Source of the DNA: an uncultured Clostridia bacterium
Lineage (GTDB): Bacteria > Bacillota > Clostridia > Christensenellales > Borkfalkiaceae
Assembly (NCBI GenBank): GCA_947628505.1
Contig: CANRAD010000010.1
Span: forward strand, 1 to 64,000
DNA: 64,000 nucleotides
Direction of reading: 5' to 3'
Within the stretch, counting starts at the first letter, position 1. Each line of letters begins with the position of its first letter. Positions 8,313-16,344 of this stretch are shown piece by piece. A model generated the notes under the pieces. That model did no database searches, had not been told where the DNA came from, and saw only the letters and a program-made list of their open reading frames with translations. The translations under genes were made by a program, and so were the position numbers.

Positions 8313-9782
8313 TTATTTTTTGTCGTCCTTCGGACCGTTTTGCGTTTCGTCCGCGGCGGCCGTTTCGCCTGCCGCGCGCTTTTCGACTCTGCCGGCAAAA
8401 TACGCCTTTCTCGCTTCGAGAAAGATATAATACGCCGCGTTGAATATGTAGAACAGCCCCACGTAAACGAGGTAAAGAATGATGAGGTATGCCCAATTCA
8501 TTGTATACCGCCAGATTACGAGCGGTGCGAACGGTTCGGGCACAGGCGTGGGATTTATCTGAGTGAACGCGTAGTTGGGGAAGAGCCACTCGGTCTCGTT
8601 GGGGAACAGCCCTTCGACGTGCTCGCGCAGCGTATAGCCGTCGTAAGAGAACGTCATTGAAGCGGAGGTAACGAGCCCGCTCGCTATCGCCGCTATTATT
8701 ATGACGATGCAGTAGTAGATAAGCGGAATAATTGCGTCTTTCGGCGTGAATTTATAGTGCCCGAGCGCGGTCGGCATTATCGAAAGTATGAACAGCAGAC
8801 AGTGCTCCACGCAGAAGAACACAATGGAATAGCCTATGAATATGCCGTAATTCGAGATATTGTCCCTTCCGAAGTAGAAGAACACCGACAGGGCTCCCGC
8901 CGCGTGCACGAAGAACGCTATCGAGTACAACACTCTCTTTTTGAGCATTACCGAAAGACAGGCGACGTAAACGCCTATGTTGCAGATAAAAAGCGGCACG
9001 CACGCAAACACCGTCTTATAGACGTTGTAGCCGTCGCCCATGATTACGGAATCCTTGCTGTGGTAGTGAATGAGAAGGACTATTGCCATCGCGACAAGAT
9101 ATTCGTTCTGCCTTTCGCGCGATTTGTTTTTCAGGAAGTAGTAGCAACCTATCGTGGCGGCTATGAGTATCATAACGACGAGCAAATGCCAGACGGAAAA
9201 GCTCTTGAAAAGCCAGAAACTGTCTCCCGCGAAGTTGGGGGAGTACTTGTCGAAGAGGGAAGTATCGTAAAAGTTTTCGAAGATATTGAGGGGCATCGCC
9301 GCAACTACGGCAAAGGGCAGGTAGACGAACGAACGCCCGCTTGCCTTGAACCCGTCGCGAACGAAGATGAGCCCGCAGATTATGAGGTAAAGCGCCGACG
9401 AGATGAAGAACATTGTCATGTTGGCGCTTTTGGGGATAAATTCGTTTATGCTGGCATAAACTTTATCTGCCGGCGAGGCGTCCGCCGTGAGCTTGGTTAT
9501 ATCGAAAAAGTTGCCGTAAGTGCACATCGAGATTATCACGAATACGGGCAGAAAGTATTTGGCTATATCCGCGCAGGATCTCTTTTTGAGGTATACGGCG
9601 AGAGGCAATATCAACAGTCCGACTTTTTTGGCCCATTGACTCAATATGAAAGCCGGGTTGTATTGCGTGAACTTATTGAATATGTAGTAATCCGAAACGG
9701 TGAAAGTAAGAACGAGCGCCAGAGCGAGCAGTAAACCGGTCAGAACCTTTAACGCAAGGTCGTTTATTTTGCGTAATTCCAT
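8313..9782 (-). CDS. Polytopic membrane protein of unknown function
   Basis: A 489-residue protein with roughly ten to twelve hydrophobic helices across its length and a short charged C-terminal tail rich in K, E, D and A. The central HYHSKDS and the later FVEHCLL-like segment (VFFCVEHCLLFILS) place histidines near helices, faintly like YwaF/TMEM164-type proteins, but I do not claim that family. It is monocistronic, convergent with the MATE gene, and preceded by only a weak ribosome binding site. Confidence 0.7.
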   Translation of the reverse strand: MELRKINDLALKVLTGLLLALALVLTFTVSDYYIFNKFTQYNPAFILSQWAKKVGLLILPLAVYLKKRSCADIAKYFLPVFVIISMCTYGNFFDITKLTADASPADKVYASINEFIPKSANMTMFFISSALYLIICGLIFVRDGFKASGRSFVYLPFAVVAAMPLNIFENFYDTSLFDKYSPNFAGDSFWLFKSFSVWHLLVVMILIAATIGCYYFLKNKSRERQNEYLVAMAIVLLIHYHSKDSVIMGDGYNVYKTVFACVPLFICNIGVYVACLSVMLKKRVLYSIAFFVHAAGALSVFFYFGRDNISNYGIFIGYSIVFFCVEHCLLFILSIMPTALGHYKFTPKDAIIPLIYYCIVIIIAAIASGLVTSASMTFSYDGYTLREHVEGLFPNETEWLFPNYAFTQINPTPVPEPFAPLVIWRYTMNWAYLIILYLVYVGLFYIFNAAYYIFLEARKAYFAGRVEKRAAGETAAADETQNGPKDDKK

Positions 9783-9948
9783 AGCTTAATTATTATAAAA
9801 TAATAAATTTATTATGTCAACGGAAATATGTTTCCAATTTTATCATATCGTCCTCGCGCCTCGGTAACGGGCCTTTCGGGGTTATAATTTTCCGCGGCGG
9901 AATATTATGCCCCGAAAACTGCAATACTAAGCCTAAGGAGAAATCGTT

Positions 9949-10209
9949 ATGGTAATAGCAAACATTATTTCTTACGTACTCGTAATAGTCGGCGCTCTCA
10001 ATTGGGGGTTATACGGCGTATTCAACTTCAACCTCGTGAGTTGGATATTCCAGGGCCCGAGAAGCGTAGGTTCGATTATAATTTACGTCATAATCGCGCT
10101 CGCTTCCATATGGCTCATCATCTCGCCCATAATATCCGGGCACGGATTGAGACTCGCCGTTCGCGACGAGGAGGAAAGAGAGGCGCGCCGCGAACATACG
10201 GGAGTATAA
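9949..10209 (+). CDS. DUF378 family small membrane protein
   Basis: An 86-residue protein with two hydrophobic helices. The opening ...ISYVLVIVGALNWGLYGVFNFN is the hallmark of DUF378, whose function is unknown. A charged C-terminal tail (DEEEREARREH) should lie in the cytoplasm. AAGGAG eight bases upstream supports the start. It is monocistronic with its own terminator. Confidence 0.88.
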   Translation: MVIANIISYVLVIVGALNWGLYGVFNFNLVSWIFQGPRSVGSIIIYVIIALASIWLIISPIISGHGLRLAVRDEEEREARREHTGV

Positions 10210-10225
10210 AAAGCGCGTCGATAAT

Positions 10226-10257
10226 GCGGCGGAGCACGTGCTCCGCCGCGATTTTTT
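10226..10257 (+). terminator. Terminator after the DUF378 gene
   Basis: Perfect 24-base palindrome GCGGCGGAGCAC/GTGCTCCGCCGC followed by GATTTTTT. Confidence 0.9.
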
Positions 10258-10302
10258 AACTCCGTATTTTTTATTTAATATGCAAAAAAACCTTTTAAGC
10301 TG

Positions 10303-10331
10303 TTGCAAAATACAAATATATATGCTAAAAT
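10303..10331 (+). promoter_or_regulatory. Promoter of the esterase/ATP-grasp operon
   Basis: TTGCAA, 17-base spacer, TAAAAT. It lies about 70 bases before the first gene of the six-gene operon. No other promoter of this quality was seen inside the operon. Confidence 0.65.
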
Positions 10332-10404
10332 ATGAAATAATAACCGCATAAAGATAAATAAAACGCGAATTTTTCCGCGGTTTTGCGACAGGGTGGCCGA
10401 TAAA

Positions 10405-11553
10405 ATGACAAAATGGGTAACGGTATGGGGCAATGCGACTTCCGTGGCGGAACATCGTCCGGAAACTTACGCCAAAAACGTAACGTTGCGCTATCCGTTG
10501 ACGTGCGCTTTCGGCGGCAGCGCCGTAAGGCTCCATTTTTCCAATTTCTGCGGCACGGAGCCGGTAACCATAAAGAGAACGGTAGTGGCATACTCCCCTT
10601 CCGGAAGAGTTATCGACCTCAAAGACGCCGTCGCCGTAACGTTCAACGGCGAAGAGAGCGTAACCATTCCCGCCGGCGCCGAAATTTTTTCGGACGAAAT
10701 CTGTTTTCGCGTGCGCCCTCTCTCGCGCATAGCCGTGAGTTTTTATCTCGAAAATTTCACGCTTATGCGCTCGGCGGTAGTGGTAACCGGTCCCCTTTCC
10801 GGCGGATATTTTTCCGTCGGAGATAGGGTTTTTTCCGATATTTTGCCCCTCGACCTCACGCGTAACACCAACGTCTATTATTTTCTTACGGGCGTGGACC
10901 TTCTCACCGACGACTGCAATCGCGCGCTGATAGCTTACGGCGACTCAATAACGTCCCAAAGCTGGCCCGATTTTCTCGCGATGCTGTTCATGTCCGAAAA
11001 ATCGCCCTCGACGTCAGTCGTGCGCCGCGCGGCGAGCGGAACGCGCGTTCTCAGAGAGTATAAGTGCATAACCTACGAAAGTTACGGGCTTTCGGGCAAG
11101 CACAGATTCGAACGCGAGATATCCGCCGTTTCCGGCGCGGACGCCGTCGTGATACAGCAGGGCATAAACGACATAATTCACCCGGTCGGCACGGACGTAA
11201 ACCCTTTTCGTCCGATGTCCGATTTGCCCTCTTTGGAAGAGCTTGAAGAGGGGATAAAATATTATCTTGAAATTGCCGGAAAGCACGGTCTCAAAACATG
11301 CCTCGGCACACTCCTTCCGATATTGGGTTGGCGCACTTACGCGTCGTTCAGGGAGGAGATGCGCGAGGGCTTCAACGCATGGGTGCGCGGCTCGGGCGCG
11401 TCGGATTTTATCGCGGATTTCGATAAAGCGCTCAGGTCTCCCGACGACGTTCGTGCGTTTAAAGAGGGGTTCGACAGCGGCGACCATCTTCACCCGAGCG
11501 AAGAGGCTTACAGAGAAATGGCAAAAACGGCATACGAGGTTCTGAAAAGATGA
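10405..11553 (+). CDS. SGNH/GDSL-family hydrolase with N-terminal beta domain
   Basis: Predicted esterase or deacylase. The catalytic blocks are present in order: block I IAYGDSITSQSWP (nucleophile Ser), block III QQGINDIIHP (oxyanion Asn) and block V GDHLHPSEEAY (Asp and His). The N-terminal ~160 residues form a beta-rich domain of the kind that precedes SGNH domains in carbohydrate or polysaccharide esterases. No signal peptide is seen, so it is probably cytoplasmic. The ATG at 10405 is preferred because AGGGTGG precedes it; a GTG at 10393 is the alternative. First gene of the operon; its stop overlaps the next start by four bases. Confidence 0.85.
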   Translation: MTKWVTVWGNATSVAEHRPETYAKNVTLRYPLTCAFGGSAVRLHFSNFCGTEPVTIKRTVVAYSPSGRVIDLKDAVAVTFNGEESVTIPAGAEIFSDEICFRVRPLSRIAVSFYLENFTLMRSAVVVTGPLSGGYFSVGDRVFSDILPLDLTRNTNVYYFLTGVDLLTDDCNRALIAYGDSITSQSWPDFLAMLFMSEKSPSTSVVRRAASGTRVLREYKCITYESYGLSGKHRFEREISAVSGADAVVIQQGINDIIHPVGTDVNPFRPMSDLPSLEELEEGIKYYLEIAGKHGLKTCLGTLLPILGWRTYASFREEMREGFNAWVRGSGASDFIADFDKALRSPDDVRAFKEGFDSGDHLHPSEEAYREMAKTAYEVLKR

Positions 11554-12551
11554 GAACGGCAATTTACGGCGCGGGCGCCATGGGCACCGTGCTCGGAGCA
11601 TATATATCCCGCGCGGGCAGACAAATAGACTTGATAACCCGCAACGCCTCGCACGTGCGCGCGCTGAATACGCGCGGAGCTACCGTAACGGGTTCCGCCG
11701 AATTTACGGTTCCGGTAACGGCTTTGACTCCGGACATGATGCAGGGCAAGTACGATATAATTTTTCTCATGACAAAACAGCGCAACAATTCTGAGATTTG
11801 CGAGTTTTTGAAGGACTTTCTCGACGATAACGGCGTTATCTGCACAATGCAGAACGGGCTGCCGGAGCCGTCGGTATCGGCGGTAGTCGGCGAGAGCAGA
11901 TGCCTCGGCTGCGCGGTGTCATGGGGCGCGACTTTCATAGGCGACGGCGTTTCCGAGCTCACCTCGAACAACCGCGCTTTGACTTTCGCTCTCGGCGCTT
12001 TCCGCCCGGGCAACAGAAAGTTGGAGGCGGTCAAAGAACTCCTTTCGTGTATGGGCGAGGTCGAGATTGAGAGCAATTTCATAGGCGCAAGGTGGTCCAA
12101 ACTTGCCGTAAACTCCGCGTTTTCCTCCCTTTCCGCCATAACGGGGCTGACTTTCGGAGAGATTTCTTCGAGAAAGGACAGTCGCGTTCTCGCGCTCGGG
12201 CTTTTGAACGAGGCGTTCGCGGTCGCCGAAAAATGCGGCGTGAAACTCGAAAAAATTCAGGGACACGACATAGTCCGGATATATTCTTACAAGGGCAAGT
12301 TCAAAAAGGCGATAGCTTTGCGGCTGTTGCCCTCGGCTATGAAAAACCACAAAAATCTCGTTTCCGGAATGTATTTCGACCTTAAAACGGGCAAAAAGAG
12401 CGATATAGACCACATCAACGGCGTAATTTTACATTCCGCCAGAAATTTCGGGGTATCCGTTCCGCTCAACGTAAAAGTGCTCGAAATAGCGCGTTCGATT
12501 GAAAAGGGCGAGCGCGCCGTAGGCATAGAAAATTTAACGCTTTTCGAATGA
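11550..12551 (+). CDS. Ketopantoate reductase family (ApbA/PanE-like) oxidoreductase
   Basis: A 333-residue NADP-dependent reductase of the ApbA/PanE fold. The Rossmann motif GAGAMG lies at residues 7-12, KYDIIFLMTKQRNN and MQNGLPEP follow in the expected positions, and a helical C-terminal domain begins near RWSKLAVNSAFSSLSAITG. The best-known activity is ketopantoate to pantoate reduction (pantothenate synthesis). However, no panB, panC or panD lies nearby, the context is hydrolases and an ATP-grasp enzyme, and a related 2-oxo acid may be the substrate. ATGA overlap with the gene before it implies translational coupling. Confidence 0.82.
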   Translation: MRTAIYGAGAMGTVLGAYISRAGRQIDLITRNASHVRALNTRGATVTGSAEFTVPVTALTPDMMQGKYDIIFLMTKQRNNSEICEFLKDFLDDNGVICTMQNGLPEPSVSAVVGESRCLGCAVSWGATFIGDGVSELTSNNRALTFALGAFRPGNRKLEAVKELLSCMGEVEIESNFIGARWSKLAVNSAFSSLSAITGLTFGEISSRKDSRVLALGLLNEAFAVAEKCGVKLEKIQGHDIVRIYSYKGKFKKAIALRLLPSAMKNHKNLVSGMYFDLKTGKKSDIDHINGVILHSARNFGVSVPLNVKVLEIARSIEKGERAVGIENLTLFE

Positions 12552-12555
12552 TTTT

Positions 12556-13509
12556 ATGCAGGAAATAAGTTATCCGTCGTCTGACGGCAAAAACATAATT
12601 CACGCTTGCGTCTGGCGTCCGCAAGGTCTGGTTAAAGGCGTGGTTCAGATAATTCACGGAATGTGCGAATACGTCGAGAGGTACACTCCGTTCGCCGAAT
12701 TTTTGTGCGGCGAGGGGTATGTCGTTTGCGGCGAAGACCACCTCGGCCACGGCAAAAGCGCGGCGTCTGCCGAAGACCTCGGCAGTTTCGGCGAGAGAGC
12801 GGACTTCAACGAGGTGATTTCGGATATCCGCGCTCTGCATCTCAGAATGAAAGAGGAGTATCCCGACGTAAATTATTATATCCTCGGGCACAGCATGGGT
12901 TCCTTTTTCTGCCGCAACTACATTGCCCGTTACGGCGGCGAGCTTACCGCGGCGGTGGTTATGGGCACAGGCTACAAGAGCAAACCCGTTCTCGGCTTCG
13001 CGCTGTTCGCCGTAAGACTTAACGCGCTTTTCTGCGGTTGGAAAAACAGGAGTAAACTGATAAAAAATCTCGCTTTCGGCTCGTACAACAAGCGTTTCGG
13101 CGGCAAGAAGAACGCTTGGCTGTCGTGCGACGAGCCCAATGTGGCGAGGTACAACGTCGACGGATATTGCAATTTCGATTTTACCGACAACGGCTATCGC
13201 GTGCTCTTCTCCGTAATGAAGGCCGCTTGCGCTTCGAAGACGGTAAAGGCCGTGCCGGAAAGTCTGCCGGTGCTTTTCGTCTCCGGCGCGGACGATCCCG
13301 TGGGCGGCTACGGCAAGGGCGTGTCGAAAATTTACAAAAAATTCGTAAAGGCCGGCAAAAACGCGCGGATGATTCTCTATCCCGGCGCGCGCCACGAAAT
13401 TTTGAACGAATACTCTGCGGAGATCGGGCGCGAAGGCGGGCGCGTCGTTGCGGTAACGGCCGTCAGAGGCGATATTCTCGACTTTTTCGCGAAAAATACT
13501 AACGGTTGA
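12556..13509 (+). CDS. Alpha/beta hydrolase (monoacylglycerol lipase/S33-like)
   Basis: A 317-residue serine hydrolase. The nucleophile elbow is GHSMGSF (about residue 115), the oxyanion region is IIHGMCEYVERY, the acid is in SGADDPVGGYG and the histidine is in GARHEILNE. The architecture, including the conserved GEDHLGHGKS segment, matches lysophospholipase/monoacylglycerol-lipase-type members. No signal peptide. The gene begins five bases after the reductase stop. Substrate is unknown; the family acts on acyl esters. Confidence 0.85.
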   Translation: MQEISYPSSDGKNIIHACVWRPQGLVKGVVQIIHGMCEYVERYTPFAEFLCGEGYVVCGEDHLGHGKSAASAEDLGSFGERADFNEVISDIRALHLRMKEEYPDVNYYILGHSMGSFFCRNYIARYGGELTAAVVMGTGYKSKPVLGFALFAVRLNALFCGWKNRSKLIKNLAFGSYNKRFGGKKNAWLSCDEPNVARYNVDGYCNFDFTDNGYRVLFSVMKAACASKTVKAVPESLPVLFVSGADDPVGGYGKGVSKIYKKFVKAGKNARMILYPGARHEILNEYSAEIGREGGRVVAVTAVRGDILDFFAKNTNG

Positions 13510-13528
13510 CTTAATTTATAAGGATTTT

Positions 13529-14290
13529 ATGGTTGAAACCTTTGAAGTAACTATTCCCAAACTCACGGGCGACCGCCCTCGCAAGGCTTACGTGTATCTC
13601 CCCGTCGGATTTGATCCGGACGACAGATATCCCGTTATGTATATGTTCGACGGTCAGAATCTTTTTTCCGACGAAGAGGCCACTTACGGCAAAAGCTGGG
13701 GGCTTGCGGACTATCTCGATTTCACGGAGACGCGGCTCATAGTCGCCGCCGTGGAGTGCAACACCGTCGGCAACGGCCGGCTCTCCGAATATTCGCCCGT
13801 CGATTTCGACGATTGGCACGGCGAACACATAAAGGGCAGAGGCAAAGTTTATATGGATTGGCTCGTTAAAGAGTTCAAGCCATACATAGACGACAACTAT
13901 CCCGTTCTGACGGACAGGGAAAACACGGCGATAGGCGGCAGTTCCATGGGCGGGCTCATGACGCTTTATGCGCTTGCGGCTTACGGCAGATATTTTTCCA
14001 GGGGCGCGGCGCTTTCGCCCAGCCTTTGGATAAACGGCGGCAATTTCACGGGATTTCTCGAAAAAGGGAGATTTGCAAAAAATTGCGTTATCTATACTGA
14101 TTACGGCAGTCGCGAATTTTCCAATCACAGAGAACAGAAGCGAGCGTTTACGGAAGCATGTCGGATACTGATTGAAAAAAACGTTAATTTGACCGCGCGC
14201 GTCGTTCCCGGCGGCACTCATTGCGAGGCCTCGTGGGAGAAACAAATACCGTTCTTTATGAACGCGCTCGGTTTTTATGCGGAGAATTGA
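13529..14290 (+). CDS. Alpha/beta hydrolase, esterase D/Fes-like
   Basis: A 253-residue putative esterase. FDGQNLF near residue 35 is typical of the enterochelin-esterase/esterase-D-like group, the nucleophile elbow is GGSSMGGLMT (about residue 140), and the C-terminal GGTHCEASWE carries the catalytic His. Family members cleave acyl or phenolic esters. No export signal. The next gene's ATG follows directly after this stop codon, so the two esterases are almost certainly translated together. Confidence 0.85.
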   Translation: MVETFEVTIPKLTGDRPRKAYVYLPVGFDPDDRYPVMYMFDGQNLFSDEEATYGKSWGLADYLDFTETRLIVAAVECNTVGNGRLSEYSPVDFDDWHGEHIKGRGKVYMDWLVKEFKPYIDDNYPVLTDRENTAIGGSSMGGLMTLYALAAYGRYFSRGAALSPSLWINGGNFTGFLEKGRFAKNCVIYTDYGSREFSNHREQKRAFTEACRILIEKNVNLTARVVPGGTHCEASWEKQIPFFMNALGFYAEN

Positions 14291-15037
14291 ATGAAGATAG
14301 AATATTATAAGGAATACAGCAACTTTCTCGGCCGCGATATGGAGTTCAAGGTCTACGGCCATGCCGGCAAACCGTTGATAGCCGTCCCTTGTCAGGGAGG
14401 CAGATTTTACGAATTCGAAGATATGCGAATGCTCGACGTCTACGCACCGTATATAGAGGACGGCCGCGTTCAGGTATTCACGATAGATTCGCTCGACTAC
14501 GAAACTCTCGTAACCGACGGCGATTGCCGCGCGCGTATCGAGAGGCACGAGAATTGGATAAAATATATAATAGAAGAGGCGGTTCCGCGTTTCAGACAGA
14601 TAAATTTCGAAGCCAACGGCTGGGAGATAAAGTTTGCGGTTACGGGGCTCAGCCTCGGGGCTCTTCACGCCGCCACGCTTTATTTCCGCTTTCCGGATAT
14701 CTTCGACGGGCTCATGTGTCTGAGCGGATTGTATACGAACGAATATTTTTTCGGGGATTATCACGACGACCTTACATATATGAATTCGCCTCAGCAGTTT
14801 ATAAGGAATATGCCCGACGACCATCCTTATCTTGAAAAATACCGTTCCGGCAGAATGATTTTCTGCGTGGGGCAGGGAGCATGGGAAATAGAAACGCTCG
14901 AAAGCACGCGCGAATTTGCGAAAGTGCTTGCGGAAAAGAGCGTCGGCGCATGGTTTGATTTCTGGGGCGGCGACGTTAAACACGATTGGGATTGGTGGTT
15001 CGTACAGGCGTCGTATTTTCTCCCCAAACTCATATAA
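14291..15037 (+). CDS. Alpha/beta hydrolase-fold esterase
   Basis: A 248-residue esterase-like protein distinct from its neighbour. The nucleophile elbow is GLSLGALHA (about residue 118) with an unusual Leu after the Ser, and the probable catalytic His is in VKHDWDWWF near the C terminus. The start FLGRDMEFKVYGHAGKP is characteristic of a small clostridial esterase group often found next to ATP-grasp genes (from memory, not checked). It abuts the preceding esterase gene with no gap and is followed 36 bases later by the ATP-grasp gene. Confidence 0.8.
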   Translation: MKIEYYKEYSNFLGRDMEFKVYGHAGKPLIAVPCQGGRFYEFEDMRMLDVYAPYIEDGRVQVFTIDSLDYETLVTDGDCRARIERHENWIKYIIEEAVPRFRQINFEANGWEIKFAVTGLSLGALHAATLYFRFPDIFDGLMCLSGLYTNEYFFGDYHDDLTYMNSPQQFIRNMPDDHPYLEKYRSGRMIFCVGQGAWEIETLESTREFAKVLAEKSVGAWFDFWGGDVKHDWDWWFVQASYFLPKLI

Positions 15038-15073
15038 AAACAACCGGCCGTCGGTCGGCTTAAAGGAGTACGC

Positions 15074-16258
15074 ATGAAAAATTTCGTATTTATCTCGCCG
15101 AACTTTCCGAGCAATTATTGGAAATTCTGCCGTCAACTGAAAAACGACGGCTTTAACGTGCTGGGCATAGGCGATTGCCCTTACGACGCTCTTGCTTACG
15201 ACCTCAAAATTTCCCTCGGCGAATATTATAAAGTTTCCTCGCTCGAAAATTACGAGGAGGTCTACCGCGCCGTGGCGTTTTTCATATTCAAATACGGCAA
15301 GATAGATTTTCTCGAAAGCAACAACGAATATTGGCTTGAACGGGACGCGTATCTGCGCACGGAATTCAATATCTCTTCCGGCTTTCGCGCCGAGGACGTC
15401 AGAAAGATAAAGTTCAAGTCCGAGATGAAAAAGTATTATCGGCTTGCGGGAGTCAAAGTCGCGAGATACACCCTCGTAACCGATATCGATACATGCAAAA
15501 AATTCATAGCCGAAGTCGGCTATCCGGTAATCGTAAAGCCGGATAACGGCGTGGGCGCCAACGATACGTATAAACTCTCCTCCGCCGTGGAACTCGAAGC
15601 GTTTATGGCAACTTCGCCCAAGGGCTATATCATGGAGGAGTTCATCGAAGCCGAAGTCAATTCTTACGACGCGATAATCGACAGCAAGGGCGAACCCGTT
15701 TTCGAAACGGGCAACGTTACGCCGAGCTCAATTATGGACGTCGTTAACAACAACGACAACAGCATATATTATATGGTAAACGAGCCTTTCCCCGACGTCC
15801 GCGAGATCGGCAGGCGCACCGTAAAGGCGTTCGGAGTAAAGAGCCGTTTCGTTCACTTTGAATTTTTCCGTCTGACGCGCGATCAGCATATCGGCAAAAA
15901 GGGCGAGGTCGTGGCTCTCGAAGTCAATATGCGCCCTTGCGGCGGCTTTTCGCCCGATATGATGAACTACGCCAATTCCACCGACGTATACAAGATTTGG
16001 GCGGACGTAATGGCGTTTGACAAGTCCGACGTAAATTTGGGAGAGCGCTATTACTGCGCTTACGCAGGCCGTCGCGACGGCAAGGATTTCGTGTATTCCG
16101 AGCAGGAAATAATCGACCGATACGCCAAAAATTTAAAGGCGATAGACAGAATACCCGACGCGCTTTCCGCGGCAATGGGCAATATAATGTATCTCGCAAC
16201 GTTCAAAACCGAGGAGGAAATGGACGAATTTTACGAGGAAGTGCTGCTCACGAAATAG
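15074..16258 (+). CDS. ATP-grasp domain ligase
   Basis: A 394-residue stand-alone ATP-grasp enzyme. Such proteins activate a carboxylate as an acyl phosphate and join it to an amine or thiol. The ATP-binding loop is VIVKPDNGVGANDTYKL, the adenine/lid region is YIMEEFIEAEVNSYDAI and the metal ligands are in LEVNMRPCGGFSPDMMN. The N-terminal NFVFISPNFPSNYWKFC is typical of a clostridial group of unknown substrate. A good AAGGAG lies ahead of the start. Last gene of the operon with two ester hydrolases just upstream, which suggests it builds or salvages an ester- or amide-linked metabolite (inference). Confidence 0.83.
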   Translation: MKNFVFISPNFPSNYWKFCRQLKNDGFNVLGIGDCPYDALAYDLKISLGEYYKVSSLENYEEVYRAVAFFIFKYGKIDFLESNNEYWLERDAYLRTEFNISSGFRAEDVRKIKFKSEMKKYYRLAGVKVARYTLVTDIDTCKKFIAEVGYPVIVKPDNGVGANDTYKLSSAVELEAFMATSPKGYIMEEFIEAEVNSYDAIIDSKGEPVFETGNVTPSSIMDVVNNNDNSIYYMVNEPFPDVREIGRRTVKAFGVKSRFVHFEFFRLTRDQHIGKKGEVVALEVNMRPCGGFSPDMMNYANSTDVYKIWADVMAFDKSDVNLGERYYCAYAGRRDGKDFVYSEQEIIDRYAKNLKAIDRIPDALSAAMGNIMYLATFKTEEEMDEFYEEVLLTK

Positions 16259-16296
16259 CGTTGCCGCACATAATTTAATAAAACGCCGTTCTAAAA

Positions 16297-16344
16297 AAAC
16301 GCCTTCGCAAATATGTTATTATACATAGTTTTGCGGAGGCGTTT
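16297..16344 (+). promoter_or_regulatory. Hairpin that could hide the spoIVA ribosome binding site
   Basis: A near-perfect inverted repeat: AAACGCCTTCGCAAA (16297-16311) plus TATG pairs with CATA plus TTTTGCGGAGGCGTTT (16329-16344). The 3' arm contains the spoIVA Shine-Dalgarno GGAGG and ends at the ATG. If transcription starts upstream, the site is in a long stem. Confidence 0.6.

Noticed and set aside
11550-12551. A pantothenate biosynthesis locus
   Set aside because: The reductase has the PanE/ApbA fold, but no panB, panC or panD is near and the operon is dominated by esterases. The name panE was therefore not assigned.
13511-15136. A 541-codon antisense frame across the two esterase genes
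   Set aside because: It spans two clear plus-strand genes with intact catalytic motifs, and its own translation shows no family features.
16255-16344. A sigma-E promoter ahead of spoIVA
   Set aside because: CATA-containing stretches occur (near 16269 and 16324), but none has an ATA-type -35 box at the required 16-18 base spacing. I could not support a site.
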